The position numbers and the translations under genes were made by a program. Below are positions 34,861-47,883 of a stretch of 64,000 bases of DNA, one piece after another. The DNA lies in contig CM060176.1 of NCBI GenBank assembly GCA_030549775.1, positions 96,587,815 to 96,651,814 on the forward strand. The letters run 5' to 3'. Position 1 is the stretch's first letter. Each line of letters begins with the position of its first letter. The notes below the pieces were generated by a model. The model saw only the letters and a list, made by a program, of their open reading frames with translations. It was not told where the DNA came from and made no database searches. Source of the stretch: Tamarix chinensis. Lineage: Eukaryota > Streptophyta > Magnoliopsida > Caryophyllales > Tamaricaceae.

Positions 34861-36240
34861 ACAACTTTGCTCGATTATTGTATGACTTGTAGCCAAAGAA
34901 AAGGGAGAGAGAAAATGACCCATGCACTATATATATACACATCTTAATACACACACAAGAAGAAGGAGAGAATAGGGTCGCCCACCGAAGCACGGAAAAA
35001 AAAATTGAACTCCATCGAAGATATAAGAAGCTGAGAGCCCTTTTCTTTTTAATTTCCTGCTCCCTGGTCATCCCCACTAGTAAGTTAGGGAGCATTAAAT
35101 TTAATTCTAGAATTCATATCAATAGAGGGATTATCCATAGTAAACGAGCGGGTTCGTGATCATATGGAGAGTAACTGATCTGTTGGAGGAATCCTCGCAA
35201 GTGCACTTCAACTGGAAAGTTCCTATAACTATTCTAAATTTCCTTCTTTTATATAATTCTTTACTTAAACTTTAATGGATTCCTAATGAAACTTGTGTTC
35301 TATATTACATTTAATTAGCCATGTTTTATTAAGCTTGAATTTTTATTGTGAGTTATTATTTCAGGTGTTAAATAATTGAGTTGTTGATATATAAATTATA
35401 TTTGCGATTCGTGTATAAATTCTTGTCCGATATATAAAATCTGATCAATATCTAGGATTAGGGTTGTAGCTATCCGGTTAATTCTAGTGGGATAGTAATT
35501 AATCGGAATAAGTAGCAGTTAATTTAATTCGGGGTCTTCGCAAGTAACTGAATTGAATTAAAATACAATTTATTCTAGTCAATTTGAGAATGCGGGGTTT
35601 TTAATTTGGTTAGGGCTAATGAGTTTCCTTAGAGCTTAATGCAATTAATTTATCTATAGGTTAATTGAATGACAAAGATTAATTTAGAAAGATTAATTAG
35701 TATTAGGAAAAACGCGGGAGTTAGCCTAATTAGACAATATCTGGAGTCGGGAGAGTTAGCGGGTTAATTCTTTACGATTAGCCTATCAAACTTAATTATT
35801 TAACTATCTGATGCTTAATAGAAATTGGCTATGCAAATTTAATATGGAAGTTGGGATGGAGAAGGGTAGATATGTATAAATTATATTTATTTAATTCTTA
35901 TATTAGTTTAGTTAGTAATTCAGCTATTAGCTAATTTAATTATTATTTTTATCCCTTTATATAAGAATCTCCCCAAATCTTTGTAAATATGTGAATAGTA
36001 TATATATGTGTACCATATTATTTTTATTAATTCTTTTCATTTAATATTTTAGAGTTTAGAATCACATCCTCGTCGTGGGAACGATCCTTCCTTATCCTAT
36101 ATTACGTATTGTTAATTATTATTATTTAGGTTAGGAATAGATTTAATTTGATAGTGGCAAGCATTGTCTTCCCCAATCTAACTGAAAAAGACGAGGGACT
36201 ATGATTTAAAAAAAATAAAATTCAGGTAGTCGTTGCAAAA
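34861..36240. other. Possible Athila/Tat-type LTR remnant
   Basis: No gene seen. Phrases such as GTCGTGGGAACGATCCTTCC followed within ~100 bp by GATAGTGGCAAGCATTGTC recall the 3' part of Athila/Tat-group gypsy LTRs. Neither termini nor a primer-binding site were found. The minus-strand 112-codon frame at 34757-35095 overlaps the minisatellite and is not trusted. Confidence 0.25.
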
Positions 36241-36600
36241 GTAAAGATGCGAGTTCTCCGATGGAGTTGCTTCACTAGACACAAAATCGGTGGGCATTGG
36301 GTGCCCTTTTAAGTTTACTTTCATCAGATACTTAGATACGCTAGGAAGGGCTTGCACAAACCTAATCAGAGGGAAGGGGATTCGTGGTGTGCATATGTTA
36401 ATATACGGGGTGCCTTGATGAGGTTAGGGACCAGGTTTTAGTACTTTGTTTAGGATTTTGCAGTAGATATGGAGAAAATTAAGAATGAATTTCATTATGT
36501 AGAAATAAAGAAGGGTAAGCTTAGTTTTGCATATGGTAAAAAAGAGGACAACAAAGTGCACAATTGGATTGTAACAAATAGGAGGTTTCATTAATCGAAT
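36241..36600 (+). pseudogene. Unrecognised decayed coding fragment
   Basis: One frame stays protein-like over about 110 codons with three stops: GGHWVPF, HQILRYARKGLHKPNQREG, CAYVNIRGALMRLG, and DMEKIKNEFHYVEIKKGKL. The codon-like composition stands out from the AT-rich flanks. I do not recognise the family. Confidence 0.25.
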
Positions 36601-38351
36601 ATTTGATATTTGACGATTTTGATGTTTTTATGTTGCTTAAATAAGATATTTAATTTTTTAAATATCTAAAAATATGATTATGAATCAAATATCAAATATA
36701 ATAAGAAAAATACTATTTTAGTAATTTTATTAATCTTTAAAAGAAAATTTTGAAAATAGAGAATGTATATCCATTAATATTTATATTCGTATGGGTGTCT
36801 TGTTTGATCTAAAAAGAGCATTAACATATTATAATTAATATTTAAATTTAAAAAATAAATAAATTTTATAAACGTGTCCCCATAAAATTACAATATTATG
36901 AAATTGGATATTTTTATGGATCGAATAATTCGATCAAAAATTAGATATCCTCAGACTCCCTTTGATATGGAGAGAATGGTGTAGAAAAGACAATAAAAAG
37001 GAAAGAAATAAAATGGAAGAAATCAACTTTCTTTTCCTTTGTTGGTTGGAAAAATTTTGTGGAAAGTAAATTCTTAGAAATTAATTTTTGTGTTTGTTTC
37101 TCTAGAAATAAAATTTTAAGAAAAGTTGATTATTATATTTATTGTTTTATTGTTATTGTTATTGTTATCATCGCGGTCATCATCATCACCATTGTTATTG
37201 TTGTTCTTTGGATACCCTTATATATTGTTTAAAAAAATATTGCATTTGTTCATGAAATTTTTCATGAAGTTTCTAAAAAATTAATAAAACTCTATAAACT
37301 CAATAATAATACAACTTTTTATATAAAAAAATCTAGAATGTTACACAAAAAATATACAATAATATCTAAAAAAATCTAAAAATATATAAAACAAGTCATA
37401 TTCCTTTTCATTTCAAACATAACACTATAAATATAGAAAAAAAGATAAAGAATAAATATATGACTACTAATGCACTCATTAGCTCCGTAAAAAATAAATA
37501 ATTATTATTCTACTATCTATGTGCCTCTTTAGGACATACCTTTAAACACAACCTCCATCAACACTCCATTTAAAATTAAATAAATAGCAATTTAATCAAT
37601 TCATTTTTCAATAGCAACCACATGAAATAGTGTAATGCTAATAGTAGTAATAATTAACAAGAATGTATTACAATAAAATATATTAAGAAGAAGACCTACA
37701 AAATTATAACTTTTTTTATACTTCATAGTGTACAACCCAAATATAAATTAAACTCAAAAGAAGAGGCTTACAAGACTCTTGCAAGAGAAAAATTCCTTGA
37801 CCACATAACTTTGTCTGCCATCTAATGCTTGGAAGTGTATCTTGAATATTTCCAATCAACAGACAAAAAAAATACATCATAACATGGTACATCCAAGAAA
37901 TTTTCGGATAAATATATCAATCAAGATTCAAAATACAACATGTTACATATTGAATCATTGCATTAAAAGTGAATTGTGAAGAAGATAAGCCGAATAGTAT
38001 GGTAAAAACATGATAAGATCATAATCAATTTGTTTTCTTTAAAATATAATGAATGAACACATAATTTCAATTACTAAACTTTATTGAGATACTACTCCAT
38101 ACAGAAACATTCAATAATCTAGCCAAATGAAAGTCAATTTGATACCGTTTTAGCTAATGAATTAGCTAAAAATGTTTTATGATATTAGTTGCCAAAAAGA
38201 AAAATTCAATCAAGTATAACAAAGAAAAACATCACCTAACAAAATATAGCAATATATAGATCTTGCAAAGGTTGGTGCATAGGGTGGTACTATTTTATCA
38301 TCAAGAACATATTTAAAAAGGTATATAGTCTTCATATATTATTCCCAAAGC
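36601..38351. other. AT-rich intergenic DNA
   Basis: No gene seen. A TTATTG/ATCATC microsatellite-like stretch lies at about 37138-37205. The segment 36590-36960 contains GAATATTTGATATTTGACG and, near its end, ATTAGATATCCTCAG, similar in style to hAT MITE ends but unproven. Confidence 0.4.
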
Positions 38352-38912
38352 TGTAACACCCCCAAAATTCACTCCTGAAAAAAAAAATTGAAAGAATAAA
38401 GCGGAAGCTAGGAGAGAATTTGGGGAATGCTACCGTCACATCTAACACAAGATAGATGTCCACCATCTATCTCATGCTAGATGTCCACCATCTATCTCAT
38501 GCTAGATGCAAGGCTAAAACCTGTCAAACAAAACTTTAAACATCAATGACGTAAGGATAAACTCCCACAAGGAGATATCCACAGGCAGATGGCAAGTGAA
38601 TCAATTCACTAAATAAAATCATCGCTGAATCAATCAGCGGAACCTGCGAAATAAATCCGAATTTTAAAAGCTTATCAGAGTACGATAAATTGAAAGTTAA
38701 ATTACAATACCCTTGAATTTTAAATACAATACTTGAACTTCCAAAAATAAATACAGTTAAACCAGACAAATCCTGACGGATCAAATTCCGGATTGCCTAC
38801 TCTCTCAAGTCAAGCCTTCCACCCAAATATAATATTCGAACTGAAACCTGCACAAGAGATCTGCTCCCCACCATTAGTGGATCATCACATGACCCATTCA
38901 ATCAAGGTAGCA

Positions 38913-38933
38913 TCAGTACGGGTCCGGTACTGA
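38913..38933 (-). promoter_or_regulatory. Conserved LTR hairpin (A2 copy)
   Basis: TCAGTAC, loop GGGTCCG, GTACTGA. Confidence 0.6.
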
Positions 38934-39194
38934 GTAAATCAAGACCACCCAACTCAGAGAAGGAAGCATGAAACACATAAGATATGAAAGATTCTAACTT
39001 ACAATTCTCATGCTCAATTATACACGTATTACATACAATAAAACACAGGGTCACAGATTCATGCTTATAAGTACATTACGAGGCATGACAACGCATAAGA
39101 TACAAGCGTACAAGAAATCACGATCGCATGCTAAACAACACCAATCCAACGATCTGATAATAATCATTATTACATTTGATTTTATTTATTTACG

Positions 39195-39740
39195 ATGAGT
39201 TCAGGGACCCCACTATTCTTAAACCGGTGGAACGGTCTGAAGCACCTCTCGGGGACAACACACCCGAGCCACTATTATCATCCGATGGAACGGATCCTAC
39301 ACCTCTCAGGGCAAAACGCTCTTGAGCCACTATTCTGAACCAGTGGAACGACTTGAAGCACCTCTCAGGGACAGGACACCTGAGCCACTATTATCATCCG
39401 GTGGAACGGACCCTACACCTGGTCCTGACTCACGTAATCTTCCACTTTAAATAATTAGTGTCTTATTCATTACTTTGTTCATATCATATTCTTATTCACG
39501 ATGAGTATAGGGCCCCACTATTCTTAATCCGGTGGAACAGACTTAACATCTCAGGGACAAGTCACCTGAGCCACTATTATCATCCGGTGGAACGGATTCT
39601 ACACCTCTCAGGGCAAAACGCTCCTGGGCCACTATTCTGAACCGGTGGATCGGCTTGAAGCACCTCTCGAGGACAGCACACCCGAGCCACTATTATCGTC
39701 CGGTGGAACGGACCCTACACCTCGGCCCAACTCACGTGAT
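39195..39740 (-). repeat. CCACCGG...AATAGTGG minisatellite in A2
   Basis: Eight or more copies (on this strand as CCACTATT...CCGGTGGAAC), arranged in alternating units with CACCTCTCAGGGACA and a higher-order repeat of roughly 290 bp. Confidence 0.85.
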
Positions 39741-42700
39741 CTTTCACTTTTAGTATCTTATTCCAAGATTTTAACCGACCATAAATCAGGCCCACATGAA
39801 TAATTCCATGACATAAGAATACAGCATAAGGTATCAAATAGTTTCAAATCCCTACTCAACCATTCACATACTCAAATACATACCATATTCAACATCATAC
39901 TAACATACATTGGCATTGGGACTATGAATTCATACATACATAAAATTACCACACAGAAAACAGCATACACTGGACATGATTAAATGATCAATAGGCATAC
40001 TTATCACCTTTCACTTCAAGTAGACATACATCCAAATTACATCATAAGTAAAGGTAAGTATTGACTTACCTCAATCCGAAGCTAGCTAAGCAAATTGAGA
40101 CAGAGGGAGGGCTATCGAAAGCTCAACAATCTACGCAAAAGTTTTCCTAGATCGCCGATAGAAATAGGAACTAGGTTAGAAACTATCTTATCAATTAATA
40201 ATTCACATATTCTAATTAAATAAACACAAACAGACACAAACGATCTTTCTTGAAAAACGTGTCCAAAACTCAGGACTCAAGAGCATAACTCTATTAAGAT
40301 TTAAGATTAAAATATAAATCAAATGATTTAAAACCCAAAGACAAAAATCAATTAGATAAAAGACACAACACAATCAATTTATAAAACAATCCTCGAAGAT
40401 TAGGGTTTTAAAGTCCACGATACAAACTCAGGTAATTCAAATCAATTAATTCCAATTAAAGGTATTAGAATACAATTAGGATCATTTCAACTAATTCTAT
40501 AAATTTAATTTTAGAAAAACAACTATACACATGATCAATTTCATAATCTCACTTGAAGTCTAGGGTTTTAGGCCTGAAAATACAATTCGGTTGAATTCTA
40601 TTAATTTAATTAAATTGAATGTTTAGAAATGCAATTAGACATATTTTATAACATATCATATAATCAATTGTTCAAAACTAATAAAAGAAATACCCAATTT
40701 AGCACAATTAGGGTTTTGAGCCCAGAACGCAAATCTGATTAATTATTGCTAAAATATATAAATTGACGGTTCGGAAATATGATTAAATATATTCTAATAT
40801 ACATTGTATAGTCAATTGAATAAAAGGACCCGGTTACATAATCCAATTTAGACCCGCAAGAGTTTTGACCTAAAAATCCAATTCCGCTTAATTAAGCACA
40901 ATTTTCCCAAATCAACACTTCCGATATGAAATTAAATACATTTCAAATGATATTGTAAAATCAATTGAGCGAAACGACTCAATTACGCAACCCAATTTCA
41001 ATACACACGAATTTTGACCTAGAAATCAAATTCCGATTGATTCCGCATAAATTTCTCAAATTGACGGTTCCGACATGAAATTAGATACATTTAAAAACAT
41101 ATTGTATAATCAATTTATCCAAAATCACCAAATCAGACGGATCCGAAAAATTTTGGGCATAACCCGGCCTAAAATTCAATTTTCCAAATTTCCGACACAA
41201 CCCATACAATTAACATATCCAAATCAATCTTACAACGCATATATACATAATACAACAATTAATTTAGCTTATCACAAGCTAAATCACACTCAATTAATCA
41301 AATTAATATTAGGGTTTTTCAAAAATTTATACCAAACGAAAATCAACGAATCGGGACAAGGGAAGGCCGGAGGAGCTTCGTCGGTGGCGCGAGCTGCGTG
41401 GCTCGTCGCTGCTGCGGCGCGCGGTTGCTGCTGCTTTCTTCGGCTGCTGTGTGTGGCTGCTCGCGGCTGGTGCCTGCTGCTGTGGTCTGGAGACGTCGAC
41501 GGCCGGCGAAGGAGGAGCAGGGAGGAGGAGGTCGGGGTTGGGGTTGTGCGCAGGGGGCAGGGTCGGGAGCAAGGGACAGACGGGAAGCAGGGAAGAGAAG
41601 ATAAGGGAGAGAAGAGAGAAAAGGAAAGAAGAGGGGGGGGTCGAGCACCGGTCGGTCGGGGTAGGGCTTCTTTTTTATTTAACAAATACAAGTATAAAAT
41701 AAACTATTAAAAATTTAAAAATTATTATTGGGAGATTTTATCTAAAATTCATTAAACGAAAATTTATTTCGTGAGATTCTGAAAGCTTAAAATTAATAAA
41801 AGAACTATATACAGAATTTCGGAAATATTTTCGGAGGAATTTACCAATGAACGTAAAAATTTATATTATTTACAGAAATATATTATAAGACCTCGAAAAA
41901 TTATTCAAAAGCATTTAATAAAATATTTAAGTCAAATTCTAATAAGCCGAGACTAATTTAAATAATTTTCAAAATCGATTTTCCGCAAATCAAAAAGCGT
42001 AAAACAGAAGAAAATTAATTCGGAAAAGAAATTCACAATTAAACTCCGAAAACCTTTTTAATTTAAAACTTACCAAAAATATTAATGATTTTCAGAAACA
42101 AATAAATTTAAAGTCAGAAATATTTTCTACAGATAAAATCATTAAAATAACTTTAACTATTTAAACAGAAATTTTATAATTTAAATAATATATTTCGTTA
42201 ACGAAATATAACTCCAAAATAAAGTCGTAATCACACGACGAAGTTATAATCGAAAACGAATCTACAATATTAAAAATCAAAATACGAGAAAGAATGGGAA
42301 TATATATTTTTAACCGAAAATCGAAATCATAAGAATATAATAAAATCATGGTCGTGAATGAATTTGTCCAGAATGGTTCGCAACGGCAACGATTAATTAA
42401 ATTCAAATATGAATTTGAAATCGTCGATAAATCTATAAAACGAATCGAAATTAAAATAATTAAATATTTACATCAAATTACGCTAATAAAATCATTGGGT
42501 TAATAAAATTAGGTTTCGAAAATACGGGGTGTTACAAAAGCAGTAACACAACGTCTGATAGATTTCATTTACACGAGCAGATGGAATCAAGTGTATTATA
42601 ATGTTTAACTCCTAAAAAAGCAAAACTTCTTGTAATACCCTCAATTTTGAACCATAAATTTTCATTTTAAAAAATGCAGAAGAATTTTAAAAAGCAAAAT

Positions 42701-45700
42701 CATAAAATGTTACCGCTACATCAACCATGAGAGAGGTGTGATCGTCACCTAACTCATGCCTGATGCAAGGCAAAATGGAACAACCATGAAAGAATGTATG
42801 CTCAACTAATAAAACAATAATTCCATGATAACAATGATGAGAATATTAATATAGATAAAAGAGAGAGTTTGCAAAACTAGAATGTAGTGATCAAGGTTAA
42901 GCATTTAAATAACCAGAAATAGCCAAAAGCATCCCAATGCAGGGGACAAAAGTATATCTAACTAGTTATCCTGACTCTTAACTAAACATAAAAGGCAACT
43001 CTCAAACTCTAAGAATTGACCAGTTAATAGCCTACGGTATAATCCTCAACGTACTCTAGCTGAGAATCATAACCTTACACTCATCATAGTGACCATATAA
43101 ATATAGTATCAGTACGGTGAAGTATTAGAAAAACAAACTATCTAAAATATGGCAAGGGCTTATGTTGCACATTGAAGTCATATAGTAGCATGGTGATATG
43201 TATACTAACAAAATAAATCACTCAGGCTCGTGATAGTAATATAACAATGCATGCTTACATGGAGATCATAAAAGAATAATAATACAGATAATGCATTAAA
43301 CCACATATTGTAAACCATATTATAAATCTTCCTTTAGTGACCACATAATTTTCAGTTATTAAGATAATTCGTTTGACCATACCCAATTCTCCATCATGAA
43401 CAAAAGTCCTAGAAGCATATCCACACAATGAGATGTCACACCCACCACACATCAAGTACACATGTTGTAAGGGTTAACACAGATTAGGATACCACACTCA
43501 CTACACGTCGTCTAAGTATATAAAGGGTGCCTGTACTGGGATACCACATCCACCACACCTTGAATATTGTCGCCACTAGGGCTAAAAACTTGGGATAACA
43601 CACTTGCCTAAGTGATAGACAATATGAAGTGCCAAAAGGCTTGTATTGGGATACCTCGTCCGCCTATAATAGACACTGATGTCACGTAAGCCTTTTACAG
43701 TATAATCCTATATCTTAAAGATATGCGCATACCCCATACTGATTGCAACCCGATAGAGAAGGAAATAAGCACCGAGTAAAATTATGAAAACATAGGATGA
43801 CTCACTGTAATACCTCGTATTTTTTTGAAATCCAATGTTATTAAGTTTAATGATTTTATTAGCGTAATTTGATGTAAACATTTAATTATTTTAATTTCAA
43901 TCCGTTTTATGGATTTATCCACGATTTTGACTTCATAATTGAATTTAATTAATCGTAGTTGTTGCGGACCATTCTAGATAAATTCATTCACGATCATGAT
44001 TTTATTATATTCATATGATTTCAATTTTCGGTTAAAAATATGTATTCTCGTTCTTTTTCGTATTTTTATTTTTTTATATTTTGGATTTGTTTTTTATTAT
44101 AACTTCGACATGTGATTACGACTTTATTTTGGAGTAATATTTCGTTAATGAAATATATTATTTAAATTATAGAATTTCTGTTTAAATAGTCAAAGTTATT
44201 TTAATGATTTTATCCATAGAAAATATTTTCGACTTTAAATTTATTTGTTTCCAAAATCATTAAAATTTTCAGGAAGTTTTAAATTAATAAGATTTTCGGA
44301 GCTTATTTATGAATTTTTTTCCGAAATTAATTTTCTTTCGTTTTACCCTTTTTGGTTTGCGGAAAACTGGTTTCGGAAATTATTTAAATTAGTCTCGATT
44401 TATTAGAATTTGACTTAAATATTTTCTTATATGTTTTTAAATATTATTTCAGGGTCTTATAATGTATTTCTGTAAATAATATAGATATTGGCGTTCGTTG
44501 GTAAATTCTTCTGAAAATGTTTCCGAAATTCTTTATATAGCCCTTTTATCAATTTTAAGCCTTCTAATCCATTTAAAATAATGTTTCGTTTAACAAATTT
44601 TAGATAAAATTGTTCCAATAATAATTTTAGATTTTTAGTATGTTATTATATACTTGTGCTTGTAAAAAAAAATAGAATCCCGACCGGTGCCCCCGACCCT
44701 CTCTTCTTTTCCCTTTCTCTCTTCTTCTCTCCTTTCTCTTCTCCTTCTCTTCCTGGCTGCCCTACTCCTTGTTCGCAGCCCCAACCTCAGCCCTCTTCTC
44801 CATCTCCTCCTTGCTCCTCCACTCGAGCCCCCTCGACCGCCACCGGCGACGCTACAGCAAGCAGCCAACAACAATTGCAGCAGTCGCATCAAGCATCAGT
44901 CGAATCCAGCGCTGCAGCAGCCGCGATAAGCAGCAACGAGCAGCGCTGGTCATGCTGCCGTCCGGCCACGGCAAGCTGGGGTGATGGCCGGTGAGCTGTC
45001 CTCGACCTCCAATGAAGCTTCTCCGGCCTCCACCTGTCCCGATTTGCTAATTTTTGTTTGGTATAAATTTCTGAAAAGCTAACATTTGATTTAATCAATT
45101 GAGTATGAATTAGCTTATGATAAGCTAAATTGATTGTTTGGTTATGTATATATGTGTTGTAAGATTGATTTGGATAGGTTAATTGTATGGTTTATGTTGG
45201 AATTCTGTAAACTTAGATTTTTGGCCGGGCTATGCCTGAATTTTTCGGATTCGCCCGATTTAGCTATTTTAGGTAAATTAATTTTACGTTATGCTGTAAA
45301 ATGTATCTAATTTTGTATCGGAACCATCAATTTAAGAAATTTATGCGGAATTAATCTGAATTTGATTCCTAGGTCAAAATTCTTGTGTAATGAAATTGGG
45401 TCGCATAATTGAGTCATTTTACTCAATTGATTTTATTATATCGTTTGAAATGTATTTAATTTTATATCGGAAGTGTTGCTTTGGGAAAATTGTGCGGAAT
45501 TAATCGGAATTAAATTTTTAGGTCAAAACTCTTGCGGGACTAAATTGGATTGTGTAATCGGGTCATTTTATTCAATTAATTATATAATTTAGAATACTTT
45601 TAATTATAATTCCGAACCATCAATTTATATATTTTAGCAAGAATTGATCGGATTTGCGTTTCGGGCTCAAAAACCCTAATTGTACTAAATTGGGTATTTC

Positions 45701-47014
45701 TTTTATTGGTTTTGAGCAATTTATTATATGATATGTTATAAAATATGTCTAATTGCATTTCTAATTATTTAATTTAAATAAATTAATATAATTCAACCGA
45801 ATTGCATTTTAGGGCCTAAAACCCTAGATTTCAAGTGAGATTATGAATGTGGTTATTTGTATAGTTGGTTTTCTAAAATTGAATATATATAAATAGTTGA
45901 AATGATCATAATTGCATTCTAATACCTTCAATTGGAATTAATTGATTTGAGTTATCCGAGTTTGTGTCGTGGGCTTTAAAACCCTAATTTTAAAAGCGGA
46001 TTGTCTTGATTTGGCTAATCGGAAGATTTTTTTTGTTGAAATTGATTATCTAGATTTAATTAAAATTAGTTTAATTTTACTCTTAAGCTATCAATTTGAG
46101 ATAATAAAAGTTAATTAGTCGGTTCGTAGCTTGAGCATTAAAAACCCTGATTTGTCAGATATGGTTTTATAAAATTGATTATGATATGCTTCTTTTACCT
46201 AATCGATTTCTAGCTTTGATTTTTAAATCATTTGAATTATGTTTTTATCTTATTGGGTTGGATTTGGTTCTCTGCAAATGGTTGGTTTGTTTTTTGAGCT
46301 GTAAAACCTAACAAGTAAATCATTTTCGATAAAATAACTTATAATCTATTATTCTTTTCCCGATTTTGTAAATCTATTTGAAATGCTCCAAGCGATATGT
46401 ATTTAACTCAATTTGAGTAATATTTAATCTTAAATCTTAATAGAGCTACACTCGCAAGTCTTAAGTTTTGGACACATTTTCTAAGAAAGATCGTTTGTGT
46501 CCATTTGTATTTATTTAATTATAATAATTAAATTATTGATCGATAAGATGGTTTCTAACCTAGTTTCAATTTCTATCGGCGATCTAGAAAAACTTTCTCG
46601 TAGATTGTCGAGCTCTCGATAGCTCTCTCTCTTTCCCAAGTTGCTTGGCTAGCTTCGGATTTAGGTAAGTCACTGCTTACCTTTACTTATGGCAAAATAT
46701 GGAATGTATGTATGTTCAGAGTGGAAGGTGATAAGTAAGCCTATAGATTATTTAATCATATCAAGTGTATGCTGTGTTCTGTGTAGTAATTGTATGTATG
46801 TATGAATTTATAGCCTCGATGTAAATGCATGCTAATATGAAACTAGAATATGGTATGTATTTGAATATGTGAAGGGTTGAGTATGGATTGAAATTATATG
46901 ATACACTATGTTGTATCTTTATGTCATGAAATTATTCGTGTGGGCCTAATTTATGGTCGGTTAAAATCCTTGAATAAGAGACAAATAATTCAAAGTGGAA
47001 GATCACCTGAGTTG

Positions 47015-47540
47015 GGCCGAGGTGTAGGGTCCGTTCCACCGGATGATAATAGTGGCTCAGGTGTGCTGTCCCTGAGAGGTGATTCAAGCTGTTCCACCGG
47101 TTAAGAATAGTGGTTCTGGAGCATTTTGCGCTGAGAGGTGTAAAGTTCGTTCCACCAGACGATAATAGTGACTCAGGTGTGCCGTCCTTGAGAGGTGTTT
47201 CAGTCCGTTCCACCGGATTAAGAATAGTGGGGCCCTATACTCAACGTGAATAAGAATATGATATGAGTTAAGTAATGAATAAGATACTAATTATTTAAAG
47301 TGGAAGATGACGTGAGTTAGGGCCAGGTGTAGGGTTCGTTCCACCGGACGATAATAGTGGCTCAGGTGTGTTGTCCCTGAGAGGTGATTTAAACCGTTCT
47401 ACTGGTTAAGAATAGTGGCTCCAGAGCGTTTTGCCTTGAGAGGTGTAGGGTCCGTTTTACCGGATGATAATAGTGGCTTGGGTGTGGTGTCCCCGAGAGG
47501 TGTTTCAGATGGTTCCACCGGTTTAAGAATAGTGGGATCC
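47015..47540 (+). repeat. CCACCGG...AATAGTGG minisatellite in A3
   Basis: Eight copies of the type CCACCGGTTAAGAATAGTGG or CCACCGGATGATAATAGTGG alternating with CTGAGAGGTG units, in two higher-order repeats separated by a stretch ending in AATAAGATACTAATTATTTA. Confidence 0.85.
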
Positions 47541-47862
47541 CTGACCTCATCGTAAATAAATAAAATCGAATGTAATAATGATTATTATTGGATTGTTGGA
47601 TTGGTGTTACTTAGTATGCGATCGTGATTTCTTGTACGCTTGTATCTTATGTGCTGTCATGTCTAGTAATGTGCTCATAAGTATGATTCCGTGACCCTAT
47701 GTTTTATTGTATATAATACTTGTATAATTGAGTCTGAATTAGTGTATGAGTGGAATGGTACATCTATTATATGTATAATTGAGTATCAGAATTGTAAGCT
47801 AGATTCTTTCATATCTTATGTGTTTCATGTTTCCTTCCATAAGTTAGGTAGTCTTGATTTAC

Positions 47863-47883
47863 TCAGTACCGGACCCGTACTGA
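47863..47883 (+). promoter_or_regulatory. Conserved LTR hairpin (A3 copy)
   Basis: TCAGTAC, loop CGGACCC, GTACTGA. Confidence 0.6.

Larger units (their letters stand above)
38352..42536 (-). mobile_element. Solo LTR A2 (long LTR), minus orientation
   Basis: On the plus strand it runs from TGTAACACCCCCAAAATTC to ACGGGGTGTTACA, 4185 bp. The flanks are the exact duplication AAAGC (38347-38351 and 42537-42541). It is the inverted counterpart of A1 and A3: hairpin at 38913-38933, CCACCGG-type minisatellite at 39195-39740, monomer array at about 40300-41150, GC-richer leader at 41340-41690 and TATA-like box at 41815. The open frames on both strands at 41290-41710 fall in the leader and are low-complexity Arg/Pro/Ser-rich, not genes. 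Confidence 0.87.

Noticed and set aside
36590..36960. hAT-like MITE suggested by GATATTTGA/TAGATATCC motifs
   Set aside because: Ends and target duplication could not be fixed.
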